From NCBI GenBank assembly GCA_963744345.1, contig CAVUTD010000027.1, positions 62,001-126,000 on the forward strand: a DNA stretch of 64,000 bases. Direction: 5' to 3'. This stretch comes from DASTFP01 sp963744345 (lineage in GTDB: Bacteria > Verrucomicrobiota > Verrucomicrobiia > Chthoniobacterales > Terrimicrobiaceae). This document shows, in pieces, positions 8,106-17,482 of the stretch. The translations under genes were made by a program, and so were the position numbers. The notes beneath the pieces are model-generated. The model did no database searches. It had not been told where the DNA came from and saw only the letters and a list, made by a program, of their open reading frames with translations. The number at the start of each line of letters is the position of its first letter. Positions within the stretch are counted from its first letter, which is position 1.

Positions 8106-9718
8106 TTGGTAGCAGTTTGAATCTCGCCCGCGAAGATTTCGAGGGCTTTCTTGATGAGCGGATCGTTTCTGAATTCTTCCGCCGGGTCCTTCGGAGTTTC
8201 CTGGCGTTCTGCAGACGTCTTTGGTGCCGGAGGAGGAGAAGCCGCCGGTGTTTCGGAGTCGGCGGGCAGTGTCTCGGCAAGATCCTCGCCGACCTCCAAA
8301 CGCAAGATAACCTCCCTGCCAAGCGCTTTGCTCAGTTTTGTCTCTGCGTCTCTGCGTCCGGCCTCTCCCACCACCGACCGCAGCTCGCCGGCCGAGGAGG
8401 GCGGAATGTGGACGAGCACCTTGTCCTGATCGCCTTGAACAAAGACGGCCTTGGTCAGCCAGCGAAATTTGAGGGATGATTCGTATGAAGTAGCCACCCG
8501 AGTCCAAGCGATGGCCGCGTCGATGGAAGCGGTCTCCGGTGCCTTCGGCCCGAGGGGGTCGGGCTTTTCTGCCGCCTGAGGGATGGCGACCTTGCTTTGC
8601 GAAGGCTGAGCCGTTCCGGGAGGAGCAGGTCCATTACCCCGGATGGCGATGAGCGTTTCGATGACTTCGTCGAGGCTGGCTTGATCGAGCAGATGGGTAG
8701 CTTTTATTACGGCTACATCGAGCTGAAGTTTTTTATCAGCAGCCCACCGCATCCTGGATTCCGTTTCCGCAAGATGATCGAGAAGCATGAGCAACTTGCC
8801 TCGGGGAGGGGCGGATGGCTGACCGGCCACGCCGGCGACCAGCAGATCGCGCAGGTGTCCGATGAGATCGCCAAGCAGCCGGGACATATCCTTCCCTTCT
8901 TGAGCTTGCTCCGCAATGACCTTCAAACTGCCAGTGGCATCGCGTTGAAGAAGACGCACGGCGAGGTCGCTAACGGCCTCGCGTGAGGTAAACCCAAAGA
9001 CCCTCCTGACATCCTGCGCGCTGATGCTCTGCCCGCAAAATGCGATGGCCTGATCCAGCATGCTTTCCGCGTCCCGAAGGGCGCCCTCCGCGCCGCGCGC
9101 GATATCCTCGGCAGCTTTCGGCTCAAGAAAAATGTTCTCCTTTTCCGCGATGGCGAGCAAATGATCGGCGATGGCCCGGGCAGGAATTCGACGCAAATCG
9201 AAACGTTGGCATCGGCTCGTAATGGTTGCTGGAACCTTTTGCCCCTCGGTGGTCGCGAAGAGGAACTTTACGTGCTCGGGAGGTTCCTCGAGGGTCTTCA
9301 GGAGAGCATTGAATGCGCCCGCACTGAGCATGTGCACCTCGTCGATTAAATAAATCTTGAAAGGTCCGCGCGTGGGCGCATACGCGGCGTTCTCCCGCAA
9401 TTCGCGAATATTATCCACGCCATTATTGCTGGCACCATCGATCTCGATGACGTCAAGGCTGCGGCCCTCGGCGATCTCCTTGCAAGGATCGCATTTGCCA
9501 CAAGGAGTGGCGGTCGGTCCCTCGGCGCAATTGAGCGCCTTCGCCAGGATCCGGGCGGTGGAGGTTTTGCCGATTCCCCGGGGACCGACGAACAGATAGG
9601 CCTGCGCTACGCGTCCTGACGTGACGGCATTTTGCAGCGTGCGGGTGATGTGTTCCTGTCCAACTACCTCCTCAAACGTCTGCGGTCTATATTTGCGGGC
9701 AAAGACACGATAGCTCAC
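8102..9718 (-). CDS. dnaX: DNA polymerase III subunit gamma/tau
   Basis: Clamp-loader ATPase of the replicative polymerase. From the GTG at 9718 the protein begins VSYRVFARKYRP, aligned with the canonical start of DnaX, so I reject longer in-frame extensions that overlap the clcA gene. It has a Walker A motif GPRGIGKT at about 45-52, a four-cysteine zinc site (Cys64, 73, 76, 79), IDEVHMLS, and an SRC arginine-finger motif in ITSRCQRFDLR. The C-terminal third is Pro/Ala-rich and less conserved, as usual in tau. I see no obvious slippage sequence for a separate gamma form. Length is about 538 residues. Confidence 0.95.
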   Translation of the reverse strand: MSYRVFARKYRPQTFEEVVGQEHITRTLQNAVTSGRVAQAYLFVGPRGIGKTSTARILAKALNCAEGPTATPCGKCDPCKEIAEGRSLDVIEIDGASNNGVDNIRELRENAAYAPTRGPFKIYLIDEVHMLSAGAFNALLKTLEEPPEHVKFLFATTEGQKVPATITSRCQRFDLRRIPARAIADHLLAIAEKENIFLEPKAAEDIARGAEGALRDAESMLDQAIAFCGQSISAQDVRRVFGFTSREAVSDLAVRLLQRDATGSLKVIAEQAQEGKDMSRLLGDLIGHLRDLLVAGVAGQPSAPPRGKLLMLLDHLAETESRMRWAADKKLQLDVAVIKATHLLDQASLDEVIETLIAIRGNGPAPPGTAQPSQSKVAIPQAAEKPDPLGPKAPETASIDAAIAWTRVATSYESSLKFRWLTKAVFVQGDQDKVLVHIPPSSAGELRSVVGEAGRRDAETKLSKALGREVILRLEVGEDLAETLPADSETPAASPPPAPKTSAERQETPKDPAEEFRNDPLIKKALEIFAGEIQTATK

Positions 9719-9783
9719 CTCAGGAGAATAAGCCGGCGAACTGATTTCGGAAGCCGGAAGGCCAAATTTTTTGCGCCGCAGGC

Positions 9784-11085
9784 TTACGGCTCCTTGAACC
9801 CAATTCCATCTTGTCGCAGTGTCTCGTCGTAGAAATTTCCGGCAAAACACAGCCGGTTCATGTGCACGGAGACAACGGCTGCCATCATTAAGGCGGGAAG
9901 CGCGGAGATCTGCCGAGTCATCTCCAGCACAATCAAGATGGAAGTCAACGGTGCACGCACGACGGCGCCGAGACAGGCCGTCATTCCCGTCAGTGCAAGA
10001 AGAGTCTGGTCCTGTATTGTGAGAGCCAGTGATTTTGCCATCAGTTCGCTGACCAGTGCTCCGGCCATAGCGCCAAGAAACAAGAGCGGCGCAAAAATTC
10101 CACCACATCCTCCCGACCCATAACAAGCAGCCGTAGCCACCAATTTCGTGATTAAGAGACAGAAGGCCACCGTCCACACGATGCGGCCATTTAGTGCTGC
10201 AACCAAATCTTGCTCACCAAGTCCAAAGACCCCCAGGCGGCCAGTAAGAACGAAGGCCAAAAGCGCGAAGATCGCGCCGAAGAGAGTGCCAACGACAAGC
10301 CTGACGGGCGCGGATAACAGGGAACGCTTGCTTCGCGCGCGAATGGCCAGTGTAACATACTGAAAAGCCAGGCCGACCGCCCCAGCCACGACACCAATAA
10401 CCGGCGACAACCAAAAGCCGCGCCAACTCAGCGCGAGAGTTGATTGAATGGGGAGGCTTGGAACGCCGCTCGAGAGGGCGAAAACTATGCTGGAAGCGAG
10501 CGCAGCAGCTAAGAGCGATCTTCCGGCAAAATTCTTCTCGTTCTGCCCTCCTGCGATTTCCTCCAGCACGAGCGTCACACCGGCCAGAGGGCTGCCAAAC
10601 GCCGCTGCCAATCCGGCCGAAGAGCCTGCGCAAACAGCGTTCGAACGCTCCGCCACCTCTTCGCCAAAAAGCTTCGCAATTTTGCTCCCGATGGCCGCTC
10701 CTATGTGAATCGTGGGACCCTCTCGGCCCAGGCTTGATCCCGAGCCAATCGAGAGGGCTCCTCCCAGAAATTTGACCCAGATAAGATGCCAGGAGAAGCT
10801 CGGCCGCCCCTCACGATACGCCACCTTCACCTGAGGAATGCCGCTGCCGGGAGCATCCGGAGCAAAGCGTTTCATCAACCAGCCAGTGATCCAAGCAGCC
10901 GCTCCCATGGAAGCCATCACGAACATCACGAAGACACCAGTCGGCCATGACGACGGCCTATCGACGAGTGCCCTGCCAAGCAAGATCATCGCTTCGTGAA
11001 ACGCAACGGCGGCGAGTCCTGCAGCGAGACCAATCGCGACGGTCGCGCCCAATTGATTGATACTCCGCCTAAACCTCGATCTCAT
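9784..11085 (-). CDS. clcA: CLC-type chloride/proton antiporter
   Basis: Integral membrane protein of 433 residues with about ten helical segments. The anion-pathway signatures are present: GSGIP (Ser81), GREGP with the gating Glu122, and GSGGCGGIFAPLLFLGA. The pair Glu175-Glu176 in LAGVTLVLEEIAGG corresponds to the internal proton glutamate of E. coli ClcA, so proton-coupled exchange rather than a passive channel is likely. There are no CBS domains. It lies upstream of dnaX on the same strand with a 65-base gap. Such antiporters serve chloride balance and acid resistance. Confidence 0.93.
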   Translation of the reverse strand: MRSRFRRSINQLGATVAIGLAAGLAAVAFHEAMILLGRALVDRPSSWPTGVFVMFVMASMGAAAWITGWLMKRFAPDAPGSGIPQVKVAYREGRPSFSWHLIWVKFLGGALSIGSGSSLGREGPTIHIGAAIGSKIAKLFGEEVAERSNAVCAGSSAGLAAAFGSPLAGVTLVLEEIAGGQNEKNFAGRSLLAAALASSIVFALSSGVPSLPIQSTLALSWRGFWLSPVIGVVAGAVGLAFQYVTLAIRARSKRSLLSAPVRLVVGTLFGAIFALLAFVLTGRLGVFGLGEQDLVAALNGRIVWTVAFCLLITKLVATAACYGSGGCGGIFAPLLFLGAMAGALVSELMAKSLALTIQDQTLLALTGMTACLGAVVRAPLTSILIVLEMTRQISALPALMMAAVVSVHMNRLCFAGNFYDETLRQDGIGFKEP

Positions 11086-11509
11086 GGTCTGTTGCGGAAC
11101 AGATTCAGAGGGACATCGACCGCAAGAGCGGCCGATCGGCGGGGTCCAGTATGGAAGCGGGAGAGTGGCTTAGGCAGAAGTCGCTATGGTGCGGTGAAGG
11201 ATGAGCCAGCATCAATTAGCTGTCCGAATTGTTCAGCCGCTTTATGCCAGAAGAAAGCGAGTCCTCGCAAGAATTGCTGTTTGGTTGCTGACCGCGGCAA
11301 GTGGATTTGGACTGCTTTCTCCATTCTGCCTTCCAAGGGGGCACGCCTCATTGTGCCCCTCTCGCTTGCCGCTTACGGGCTAGACGAGGCGCTGATGCAG
11401 TGGTGACGCTTGATGCGCGTGCTGTCACCGAAGCACAGAAAATTGCTGGGCTCGGCGCACCCCTGCGTTGGGTCTGAACGAGAAAACTGTGCGCCGAAAC
11501 CCTGAAATC
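11086..11509. other. 424-base stretch without a convincing gene
   Basis: This lies between the start of clcA and the 3' end of the di-haem oxidoreductase. Both strands have short open frames, but none has a good start, composition or recognisable motif. It presumably holds the clcA promoter. Confidence 0.4.
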
Positions 11510-12879
11510 CTACAGAGAGTCGAGGAAAGCTAGAATTTGGCTTCTTTGCGCGTCGGAAAGCGCGTTGTACTTGCTCGTCACGCCGACAGCCTGGCCTTGA
11601 TGGCGTTGGATCGCTTCCTGTTTGGTGAACGACAAACCGTCGTGCATCAGCCGATTTCGCGTGCGGAGCGCCCAAAGAGGGGCAGTGCGAATTTGATTCG
11701 CCGTCGCGGCGAAATCAGGCTGTGGCAGGAATGGAATGCCGTCGCCCGTGCCGATATCATGCAACAGAAAGTCACTGTACGGATGGATGATTTTGTTTCC
11801 GAGCGCGTGTGGTACCGTGAAGACGCCGCCGTTGATCTTGCTTCCGGGCATCGCTGTCGTGATTGCCGGCACATGGCACACCGCGCAGCCGATTTGGGTG
11901 AAAAGCTGCTCACCGGCAATCGCGTCCTCGCTGATGCCCCCTCGCGCCGGCGCCTTCGTGGAACGCATGAAGTTGGCGAACGCCACGATGTCCACCCCGT
12001 CATCCTCCGGATCGGGCACAGGATCGAAGGCGTGCCAAAGCCGACGAAGACGCCGGATGAGGTGTTCTCCTCGGGGAAGAGGGGGCTCGTGATACCCATC
12101 TCGTTTAGATAAGCATCTGCCGAGAATGACTCGAGGCTGGCATGCTGGCTCTTCCACCCGAAACGGCCGACTCGCGGCCTCCTCTCCGCTTCCAGGACCG
12201 GCACCATCAGCGCGGTGCCTTGCATCTCGGCTGGCTGTCCGTCCCGTATGGCCAGCAGCGTCGCATCGGCGACGCATTCAACAAAGCCATTGCCAAGCGT
12301 ATTCGTGGAGATGCGGAAGGTACGGATGTCATCTTCGAAAGCGACGCGTTCGACGATATTGGGATGGGTGGCTCGAGACTGGACGAGCGATCCGCCGAGC
12401 GACTCAACAAAGCCGCCAGTGTTGAGGTCGCCGGTCCGATGTTCGGCGACCTGGCTCGCACCGCCGGTTACGACGTTTTGGTGGCATTCGCGGCAACTCT
12501 GCGCGTTGTAAGTTGGGCCAAGACCGTCCGCATTCGTCTCGACTTCCTCAAAGATGAATCGATTGTCATTAAAGGAACGCAGCGGCACGACCGTGTCCTC
12601 ATTGATCTCCTCGAACGGTGGACCCTGCTGGTCGAAGCCGTTGGTGAGGTTGTCGAAACCAGTCGGTGCTTCGGTAATTTCGAAGCTGGGTGGAACTTTG
12701 CGCCCGGAGTGCTCAAAGGATCCGGCAGGACCCTCGAAGTTGGTAGCGCCCCGGGGACGGAAGCGTTCCCGATGGGTTTCGTCGCCCTGGCGAAACTGGC
12801 CATAGAGCGAGAAGGTGATGGCAGAGACGAAGACGGCGGCAATACCGAGAGGCAAGAAGGGAACATGGGGGTATTTCAT
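11510..12879 (-). CDS. Di-haem oxidoreductase (DUF1111, cytochrome c peroxidase-like), interrupted by a frameshift
   Basis: Starts at ATG 12879 with an uncleaved or cleaved signal segment (PLGIAAVFVSAITFSLYG). Two c-type haem motifs are visible in different frames: CRECH at about residue 132 in the first frame, and CAVCH in the second. The first frame goes through VFVGFGTP and then loses homology. A one-base shift at about 12031-12034 joins it to AFDPVPDPEDDGVDIVAFANFM, which runs to the stop at 11510. The rejoined protein is about 456 residues, as expected for the putative thiol oxidoreductase/di-haem family in the periplasm. Function in the family is poorly defined (peroxidase-like electron transfer). 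The interruption looks like a missing base rather than decay, since both halves are well kept. Confidence 0.85.
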
Positions 12880-13185
12880 GGTGCTTGCTCATGATAATGG
12901 AGGTTGGGTTTGGGAGGCATGCGCGGAAGGGGGAACATCCGCATGGCGGGGATGCCACAATTAATTTCTATCAGTCGTTCGGCGCGATCGCAAGTATTTC
13001 ATGGACGAAAATTTACATTATCTTCCCCTCGCTCGGCAGGGGGCTCGCTTCGCCCTGGCCAACTCCGGCTTGGTGACCGCCTGTCCGCTTGCCTCCAGAC
13101 CCCTTTGAGCCGACGCTGCAACCTGCCAATACTGCGCCACGAGTTGGCCGCAGGCAGGGGCGCCGGTCCTTCTATTTTTCCGCTC
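12880..13185. other. 306-base intergenic stretch
   Basis: Between the 5' end of the di-haem oxidoreductase and the 3' end of the SDR gene. No open frame with protein-like composition, and no strong hairpin, was seen. It must hold the promoter for the oxidoreductase. Confidence 0.4.
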
Positions 13186-13884
13186 CTACCACGCGTAGGA
13201 CTCGCCGTTGCGGCCGAGGAATTTTCCGGTGTGCTTCATTGTCAATCCGGTGATTGTTCGAACGAGCGACCGAGCCGATTTCTTCGGTGTCAACGAAGCA
13301 TCCGGTCCGCCCATATCGGTCTTCACCCAGCCCGGGCTGATCGCTGCGACAACGATGCCTTTGGGGCGAAATTCAGCGGCAAGCGCGCGCGTCAGCATGT
13401 TCAACCCAGCCTTCGAAACCGAATAGGGATAGTAAGCAAAATCCTCCTTCTCGCTGATCGATCCCGCGCCCGAAGAGATGTTCGACACTCGGGCGTTGCC
13501 CGAATTGCTCAGATGCGGAAGGAAGGTCCGCGTCACACGCGCGACGCCGGTCACATTGCAATCGAAAGCTTCATTGAACCATTCCGGATCAACACGCTCG
13601 AAGGGTTCATTGCCATCGCCAGGAAATATTGCCGCATTGTTCACCAGCAGATCGAGGGGCTTGCGGTCTCCGAGAACCCGAGCCGCCTGCACAATGGTCC
13701 CCTGGTCGCAAACATCCAGTGACAAGATCGTAAGATTGGACCACGTCCGGGCGAGAGCTGCGAGCTCCGGGCGTTGTGGCGGTCGCGCGCCGGCGAAAAC
13801 GTCAAATCCCGAGCGCGCGAATTCCTCCGCCAGCGCCAAACCGATGCCGCGGCTGCATCCAGTAATCAAGACGCGTTCCTCCAT
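13186..13884 (-). CDS. Short-chain dehydrogenase/reductase
   Basis: A 232-residue classical SDR. TGCSRGIG at about 8-15 is the NAD(P) loop, LLVNNAA is the adenine-site motif, and the catalytic triad is Ser in SNISSG with Tyr and Lys in YPYSVSK. The region after the triad has SPGWVKTDMGG, typical of carbonyl-reductase-like members. The Ser/Arg after the glycine loop hints at NADP preference. Substrate unknown. It starts two bases after the mutS stop on the same strand, so it is probably co-transcribed with mutS. Confidence 0.88.
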   Translation of the reverse strand: MEERVLITGCSRGIGLALAEEFARSGFDVFAGARPPQRPELAALARTWSNLTILSLDVCDQGTIVQAARVLGDRKPLDLLVNNAAIFPGDGNEPFERVDPEWFNEAFDCNVTGVARVTRTFLPHLSNSGNARVSNISSGAGSISEKEDFAYYPYSVSKAGLNMLTRALAAEFRPKGIVVAAISPGWVKTDMGGPDASLTPKKSARSLVRTITGLTMKHTGKFLGRNGESYAW

Positions 13885-13886
13885 GC

Positions 13887-16394
13887 TTAGAGTAAATCCA
13901 TTTGCCCCAAGCCGTCCCTGATGGCCGCCTTCTTGCGGCGCGTGCGCGCATACGAGACCCCCTCGTCATGGTCCGCGGCCAAGGCGGGGTTGCCTTCCGC
14001 ATTGAGCTCCGCCTTTTCCAGATTGTTAAGAATATCTTTCGCCCGATGAAGAACTGCGGGGGGCAAACCGGCCAGTCTCGCGACCTGTATTCCGTAGCTC
14101 TGATCGGCTCGGCCCGGCAGGATTTTTCGAAGGAAAATCACCTGATCATTCCATTCGCGCACGGCGACGTTAAGGTTGACAACGCCTGTGCGGGTGCGCG
14201 CCAGATCGGTCACCTCGTGGTAGTGCGTCGCGAAGAGCGTGCGACAGCCTGTGACGTCATGAAGATGTTCGGCGACGCTCCAGGCAATGCTAAGACCATC
14301 GAATGTGGAAGTCCCACGCCCAATTTCGTCCAAGAGGACGAGACTGGCAGCGGTGGCGTTGTTCAAAATGTTTGCCGTCTCATTCATTTCGACCATGAAA
14401 GTTGACTGACCTTTGGAAAGGTCGTCGCTCGCGCCGATCCGTGTAAAGATCCGATCAACCACACCGATCCGGGCTGAAGCAGCCGGGAGATAGCTGCCGA
14501 TCTGAGCCATCAAGGTGAGCAAGGCAACCTGCCGGATGTACGTGGATTTCCCAGCCATGTTAGGCCCGGTGATTATGGCAAAGCGTCCTCCGGCGCTGTC
14601 GAGCGCCGTATCATTGGGAACAAATCGTTCCGCTGTCGGCTGCTGATCCAGTACGGGATGACGTCCCTCCGCGATCTCCAGCACACCGGAATGATCAACC
14701 TTCGGGCGACAATAGTTGTGCTGACGCGCCGTTTCTGCCAGAGAAGCAATGGCATCCAGCGCAGCAATCGCCCTCGCGGTGGACTGAATAAAACAAACCT
14801 CGGCGAGGGCCATACCCCGCAAGCTTTGGAAAATCTCCATCTCGCGGGCTTTTGCGCGCTCGTCCGAGCCCAGGATTTTGCCCTCTATTTCTTTAAGCTC
14901 CGGAGTGATGAAGCGCTCGCCGTGCACCGTCGTCTGCTTGCGAATGTAGTCACCGGGGGCGGCGGAGAGGTTTGAGCGGGTTATCTCGATGAAATAGCCA
15001 AAGACCGAAGTGAAGCGAACTTTAAGGGATTTGATTCCGGTGCGGGTGATTTCGCGCTCCTGGAGGCTGGCGATCCAATCTTTGCCTTCGCGGGTTGCCG
15101 CGCGAAGCTCGTCGAGCGCGGGATCATAACTGTCGCGAATGAGGCCCCCATCGCGCAGGGTCGCAGGCGGTTCCTCCACAATGGCCTTGGAAAGAGTCTC
15201 CACGACCTTGGGAAGGGGATGGAGTTGCTGGACAAGCTTGTGAAAGAACCTCACCGATCCGCGTGAGCAAAGCGCCTGGACGCAATCCGCTACTCCCGGT
15301 ACGAGGGCGAGTGAATGAGCAAGCGCGGCCAGGTCCCGAGCGTTGCCTGAGGCGCCGTTTAACCGCGCCACGGCTCGCTCCAGATCCCGGATTTCGGAGA
15401 GGTGTTCTCGGAGCGTCCCGAGCAGCAGGGGATCACCTAGGAGACAAGCAATCGCGTCTTGTCGCATGTGGATTTCTTCCACCTCCCGAAGCGGATGCAG
15501 CACCCAATCCCGAAGAATGCGTGCCCCCATTGGCGTGACCGCGCGGTCGAGCACACCAAGAAGTGTCATCGACTTTCCAGCGCGAGATTGGACGAGCTCA
15601 AGGTGGTTCTGTGTTGCCGCGTCAAGAATGACAAACTCGCTGGAGCGATACGGTTGAATCGCGCGCAAATGCGAAGCATTTCGTCGCATCTGGCGTGTGA
15701 GATAATGCAGGAGAGCTCCCGCGGCCCCTACAGCAGCAGGCAAATCTGCGCAACCGAAACCATCGAGCGAGTGCACCTTGAAGTGTTCGCGCAAGAGCTC
15801 TGCGGCCGAGATCGTCTCGAAAGCGTAGCCATCGAGAAAGTTGGCATTCCCGAGGTCGTTGAAAAAATCGCGCTGCGACTCAGGGATGATGGTTTCGGCC
15901 GGCAGGATACGAGCCAGCTCATCGACGAGAGGTTGCATGTTCGCGACCTCGGTGAGGCGAAATTCTCCAGTCGTCAATTCGCAGTATGCCAGCCCGATTG
16001 CTCCGTCACGCCGGCAGACCGCCGCAAGATAGTTGGGACGGCGATCGTCCAGGCCAAAATCATCCAGGGTACCTGCACTGAGGACCTGACTAACTTCCCG
16101 GCGAACAAGCTTGCCCGCTTGCACCTCCCCGACCTGATCGCAAATTGCCGCCCGCCATCCAGCGGCGATGAGCTTTTCGATGTAACCGCGCGCGGAATGA
16201 AATGGCACGCCGCACATCGGCAACTCACCGCGCTTGGTGAGGGCCACATTGAGAATTCCCGCTGCCTCCCGCGCATCCTCGCCAAAGAGTTCATAGAAAT
16301 CCCCCAAGCGAAACAGCAGGAGAGTGTGAGGGGGCAATTCACGCCGGATGGCGTGGTACTGCTTCATCATGGGGGTTATCGAATCACCAGACAT
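13887..16394 (-). CDS. mutS: DNA mismatch repair protein MutS
   Basis: Recognises mismatches and recruits MutL. The mismatch-reading Phe-x-Glu is in GDFYELF at residues 31-37. The connector and lever domains follow, then the ABC-type ATPase with GPNMAGKSTYIRQ at about 606-618, LLDEIGRGTSTFDG and FATHYHE. At 835 residues it is full length for a MutS1. MutL is not in the window. The start MSGDSITPMMKQYH is appropriate, since the family usually opens with TPMM. Confidence 0.97.
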   Translation of the reverse strand: MSGDSITPMMKQYHAIRRELPPHTLLLFRLGDFYELFGEDAREAAGILNVALTKRGELPMCGVPFHSARGYIEKLIAAGWRAAICDQVGEVQAGKLVRREVSQVLSAGTLDDFGLDDRRPNYLAAVCRRDGAIGLAYCELTTGEFRLTEVANMQPLVDELARILPAETIIPESQRDFFNDLGNANFLDGYAFETISAAELLREHFKVHSLDGFGCADLPAAVGAAGALLHYLTRQMRRNASHLRAIQPYRSSEFVILDAATQNHLELVQSRAGKSMTLLGVLDRAVTPMGARILRDWVLHPLREVEEIHMRQDAIACLLGDPLLLGTLREHLSEIRDLERAVARLNGASGNARDLAALAHSLALVPGVADCVQALCSRGSVRFFHKLVQQLHPLPKVVETLSKAIVEEPPATLRDGGLIRDSYDPALDELRAATREGKDWIASLQEREITRTGIKSLKVRFTSVFGYFIEITRSNLSAAPGDYIRKQTTVHGERFITPELKEIEGKILGSDERAKAREMEIFQSLRGMALAEVCFIQSTARAIAALDAIASLAETARQHNYCRPKVDHSGVLEIAEGRHPVLDQQPTAERFVPNDTALDSAGGRFAIITGPNMAGKSTYIRQVALLTLMAQIGSYLPAASARIGVVDRIFTRIGASDDLSKGQSTFMVEMNETANILNNATAASLVLLDEIGRGTSTFDGLSIAWSVAEHLHDVTGCRTLFATHYHEVTDLARTRTGVVNLNVAVREWNDQVIFLRKILPGRADQSYGIQVARLAGLPPAVLHRAKDILNNLEKAELNAEGNPALAADHDEGVSYARTRRKKAAIRDGLGQMDLL

Positions 16395-16490
16395 GCCATC
16401 ACTGAATCTTCTGCACTGCTGGTTGACCGAATCTTCTCTGGAGGGGATTTCTGCGATAGCCTCGCATCTGGGGTCGAAGAGCGTTGCCCG

Positions 16491-17309
16491 TCAACGGCGG
16501 GGCGGTGCGGTTTCAAGAACAGTTGACGACTGCCTCAAGAACGCCGCAAGCGGACTGGTCGCCTCGGCATGATCGAGCTGCGAAGGCAAACCAGCCTCAA
16601 AGGCTTCCCGCGCACACTCAACCGCGGCCTTAAAGGCCCGCGCCATACGGACCGGGTCGCGAGCCGCCGCGATCGCCGTATTCACAAGCACGGCATCAGC
16701 TCCCATTTCGAGAGCCTCGGCTGCGTGGCTTGGCGCGCCTATGCCGGCGTCGACGACCACCGGAACAGCAGCCTGCCTGATAATGATTTCAATTTGGGCG
16801 CGAGTTTCCAGCCCCCTGTTGCTTCCAATCGGTGAACCAAGAGGCATCACCGTCGCCGTGCCAACGTCCTGAAGCCGTTTCGCCAGCACCGGATCGGCGT
16901 TAATATATGGAAGCACCGTAAAACCCTCCTTAACCAGGAGCTCGGCAGCTCGCAGTGTCTCAATTGGGTCCGGTAACAAATAGTGCGGATCGGGATGTAT
17001 TTCGAGCTTCACCCATCGCGGCAGGCCGGCCGCTGCGGCCAGGCGCGCTAGGCGCACCGCTTCGCCCGCGTCTAAAGCGCCACTGGTATTGGGCAAGAGC
17101 AGGTATTTTTGAGGATCAATAAAATCAAGAATATTTGCGTAAGGGTCGTGCTTGCCGCTGAGATCGGCGCGGCGAAGGGCGACGGTTACGATCTGCGTGC
17201 CGCTCGCAGCCAGGGCATCGCACATGGTCTCATTCGAGGAGAATTTTCCAGTTCCAACCAGAAGGCGCGAGGAAAACTCGCGGCCGGCAATCTTCAAAGG
17301 ACCGCTCAT
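16491..17309 (-). CDS. thiG: Thiazole synthase
   Basis: ThiG forms the thiazole phosphate moiety of thiamine from 1-deoxy-D-xylulose 5-phosphate, ThiS thiocarboxylate and dehydroglycine. The TIM-barrel start LKIAGREFSSRLLVGTGKF, the Schiff-base lysine in WVKLEIH, VMPLGSPIGSNRGL and VVVDAGIGAPSHAAEALEMGADAVLVNTAIA are all present. At 272 residues it is slightly longer than usual because of a C-terminal tail. ThiS, ThiF and ThiH are not next to it. Its ATG overlaps the stop of a 46-codon ORF upstream (ATGA). Confidence 0.95.
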   Translation of the reverse strand: MSGPLKIAGREFSSRLLVGTGKFSSNETMCDALAASGTQIVTVALRRADLSGKHDPYANILDFIDPQKYLLLPNTSGALDAGEAVRLARLAAAAGLPRWVKLEIHPDPHYLLPDPIETLRAAELLVKEGFTVLPYINADPVLAKRLQDVGTATVMPLGSPIGSNRGLETRAQIEIIIRQAAVPVVVDAGIGAPSHAAEALEMGADAVLVNTAIAAARDPVRMARAFKAAVECAREAFEAGLPSQLDHAEATSPLAAFLRQSSTVLETAPPRR

Positions 17310-17446
17310 AGTCCTTTCTTACTGCGCCAACGGATCGGCAGCAAGAGCGGCAGAAATTTAGCCCAAGAGTATGCTTCGGGAAAGATGGCTCGCGCCCGCA
17401 GATCCGGCCAACGCTGATAAGCGCAGATGGTAGCAAAGAAACTCAT
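17306..17446 (-). CDS. Small ORF coupled to thiG, unknown function
   Basis: A 46-codon frame from the ATG at 17446 to the TGA at 17308-17306, overlapping the thiG start as ATGA. The product is rich in aromatic and aliphatic residues with a hydrophobic stretch (FLPLLLPIRW) and a basic end (RSKKGL). It is not ThiS: it lacks the C-terminal Gly-Gly and the ubiquitin-like pattern. It may be a leader or small membrane-associated peptide that couples translation into thiG, or chance. No strong ribosome binding site precedes it. Confidence 0.35.
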   Translation of the reverse strand: MSFFATICAYQRWPDLRARAIFPEAYSWAKFLPLLLPIRWRSKKGL

Positions 17447-17482
17447 GAGCCTGGGCCTAAGTTAAGGCCTTCGCCCGACCCT

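Noticed and set aside
9719..10177. Upstream extension of the dnaX frame
   Set aside because: Lies inside the clcA gene in another frame, and DnaX homology begins exactly at GTG 9718.
11086..11509. Short plus-strand frames as possible small genes
   Set aside because: Poor starts, arginine-rich shadow-like composition and no motif.
15459..16526. Open frame of 355 codons on the plus strand
   Set aside because: Antisense to mutS, no motif; typical shadow of a GC-rich gene.
17310..17482. TPP riboswitch ahead of thiG
   Set aside because: I looked for the CUGAGA and ACCUGAU core elements on the minus strand and did not find them.
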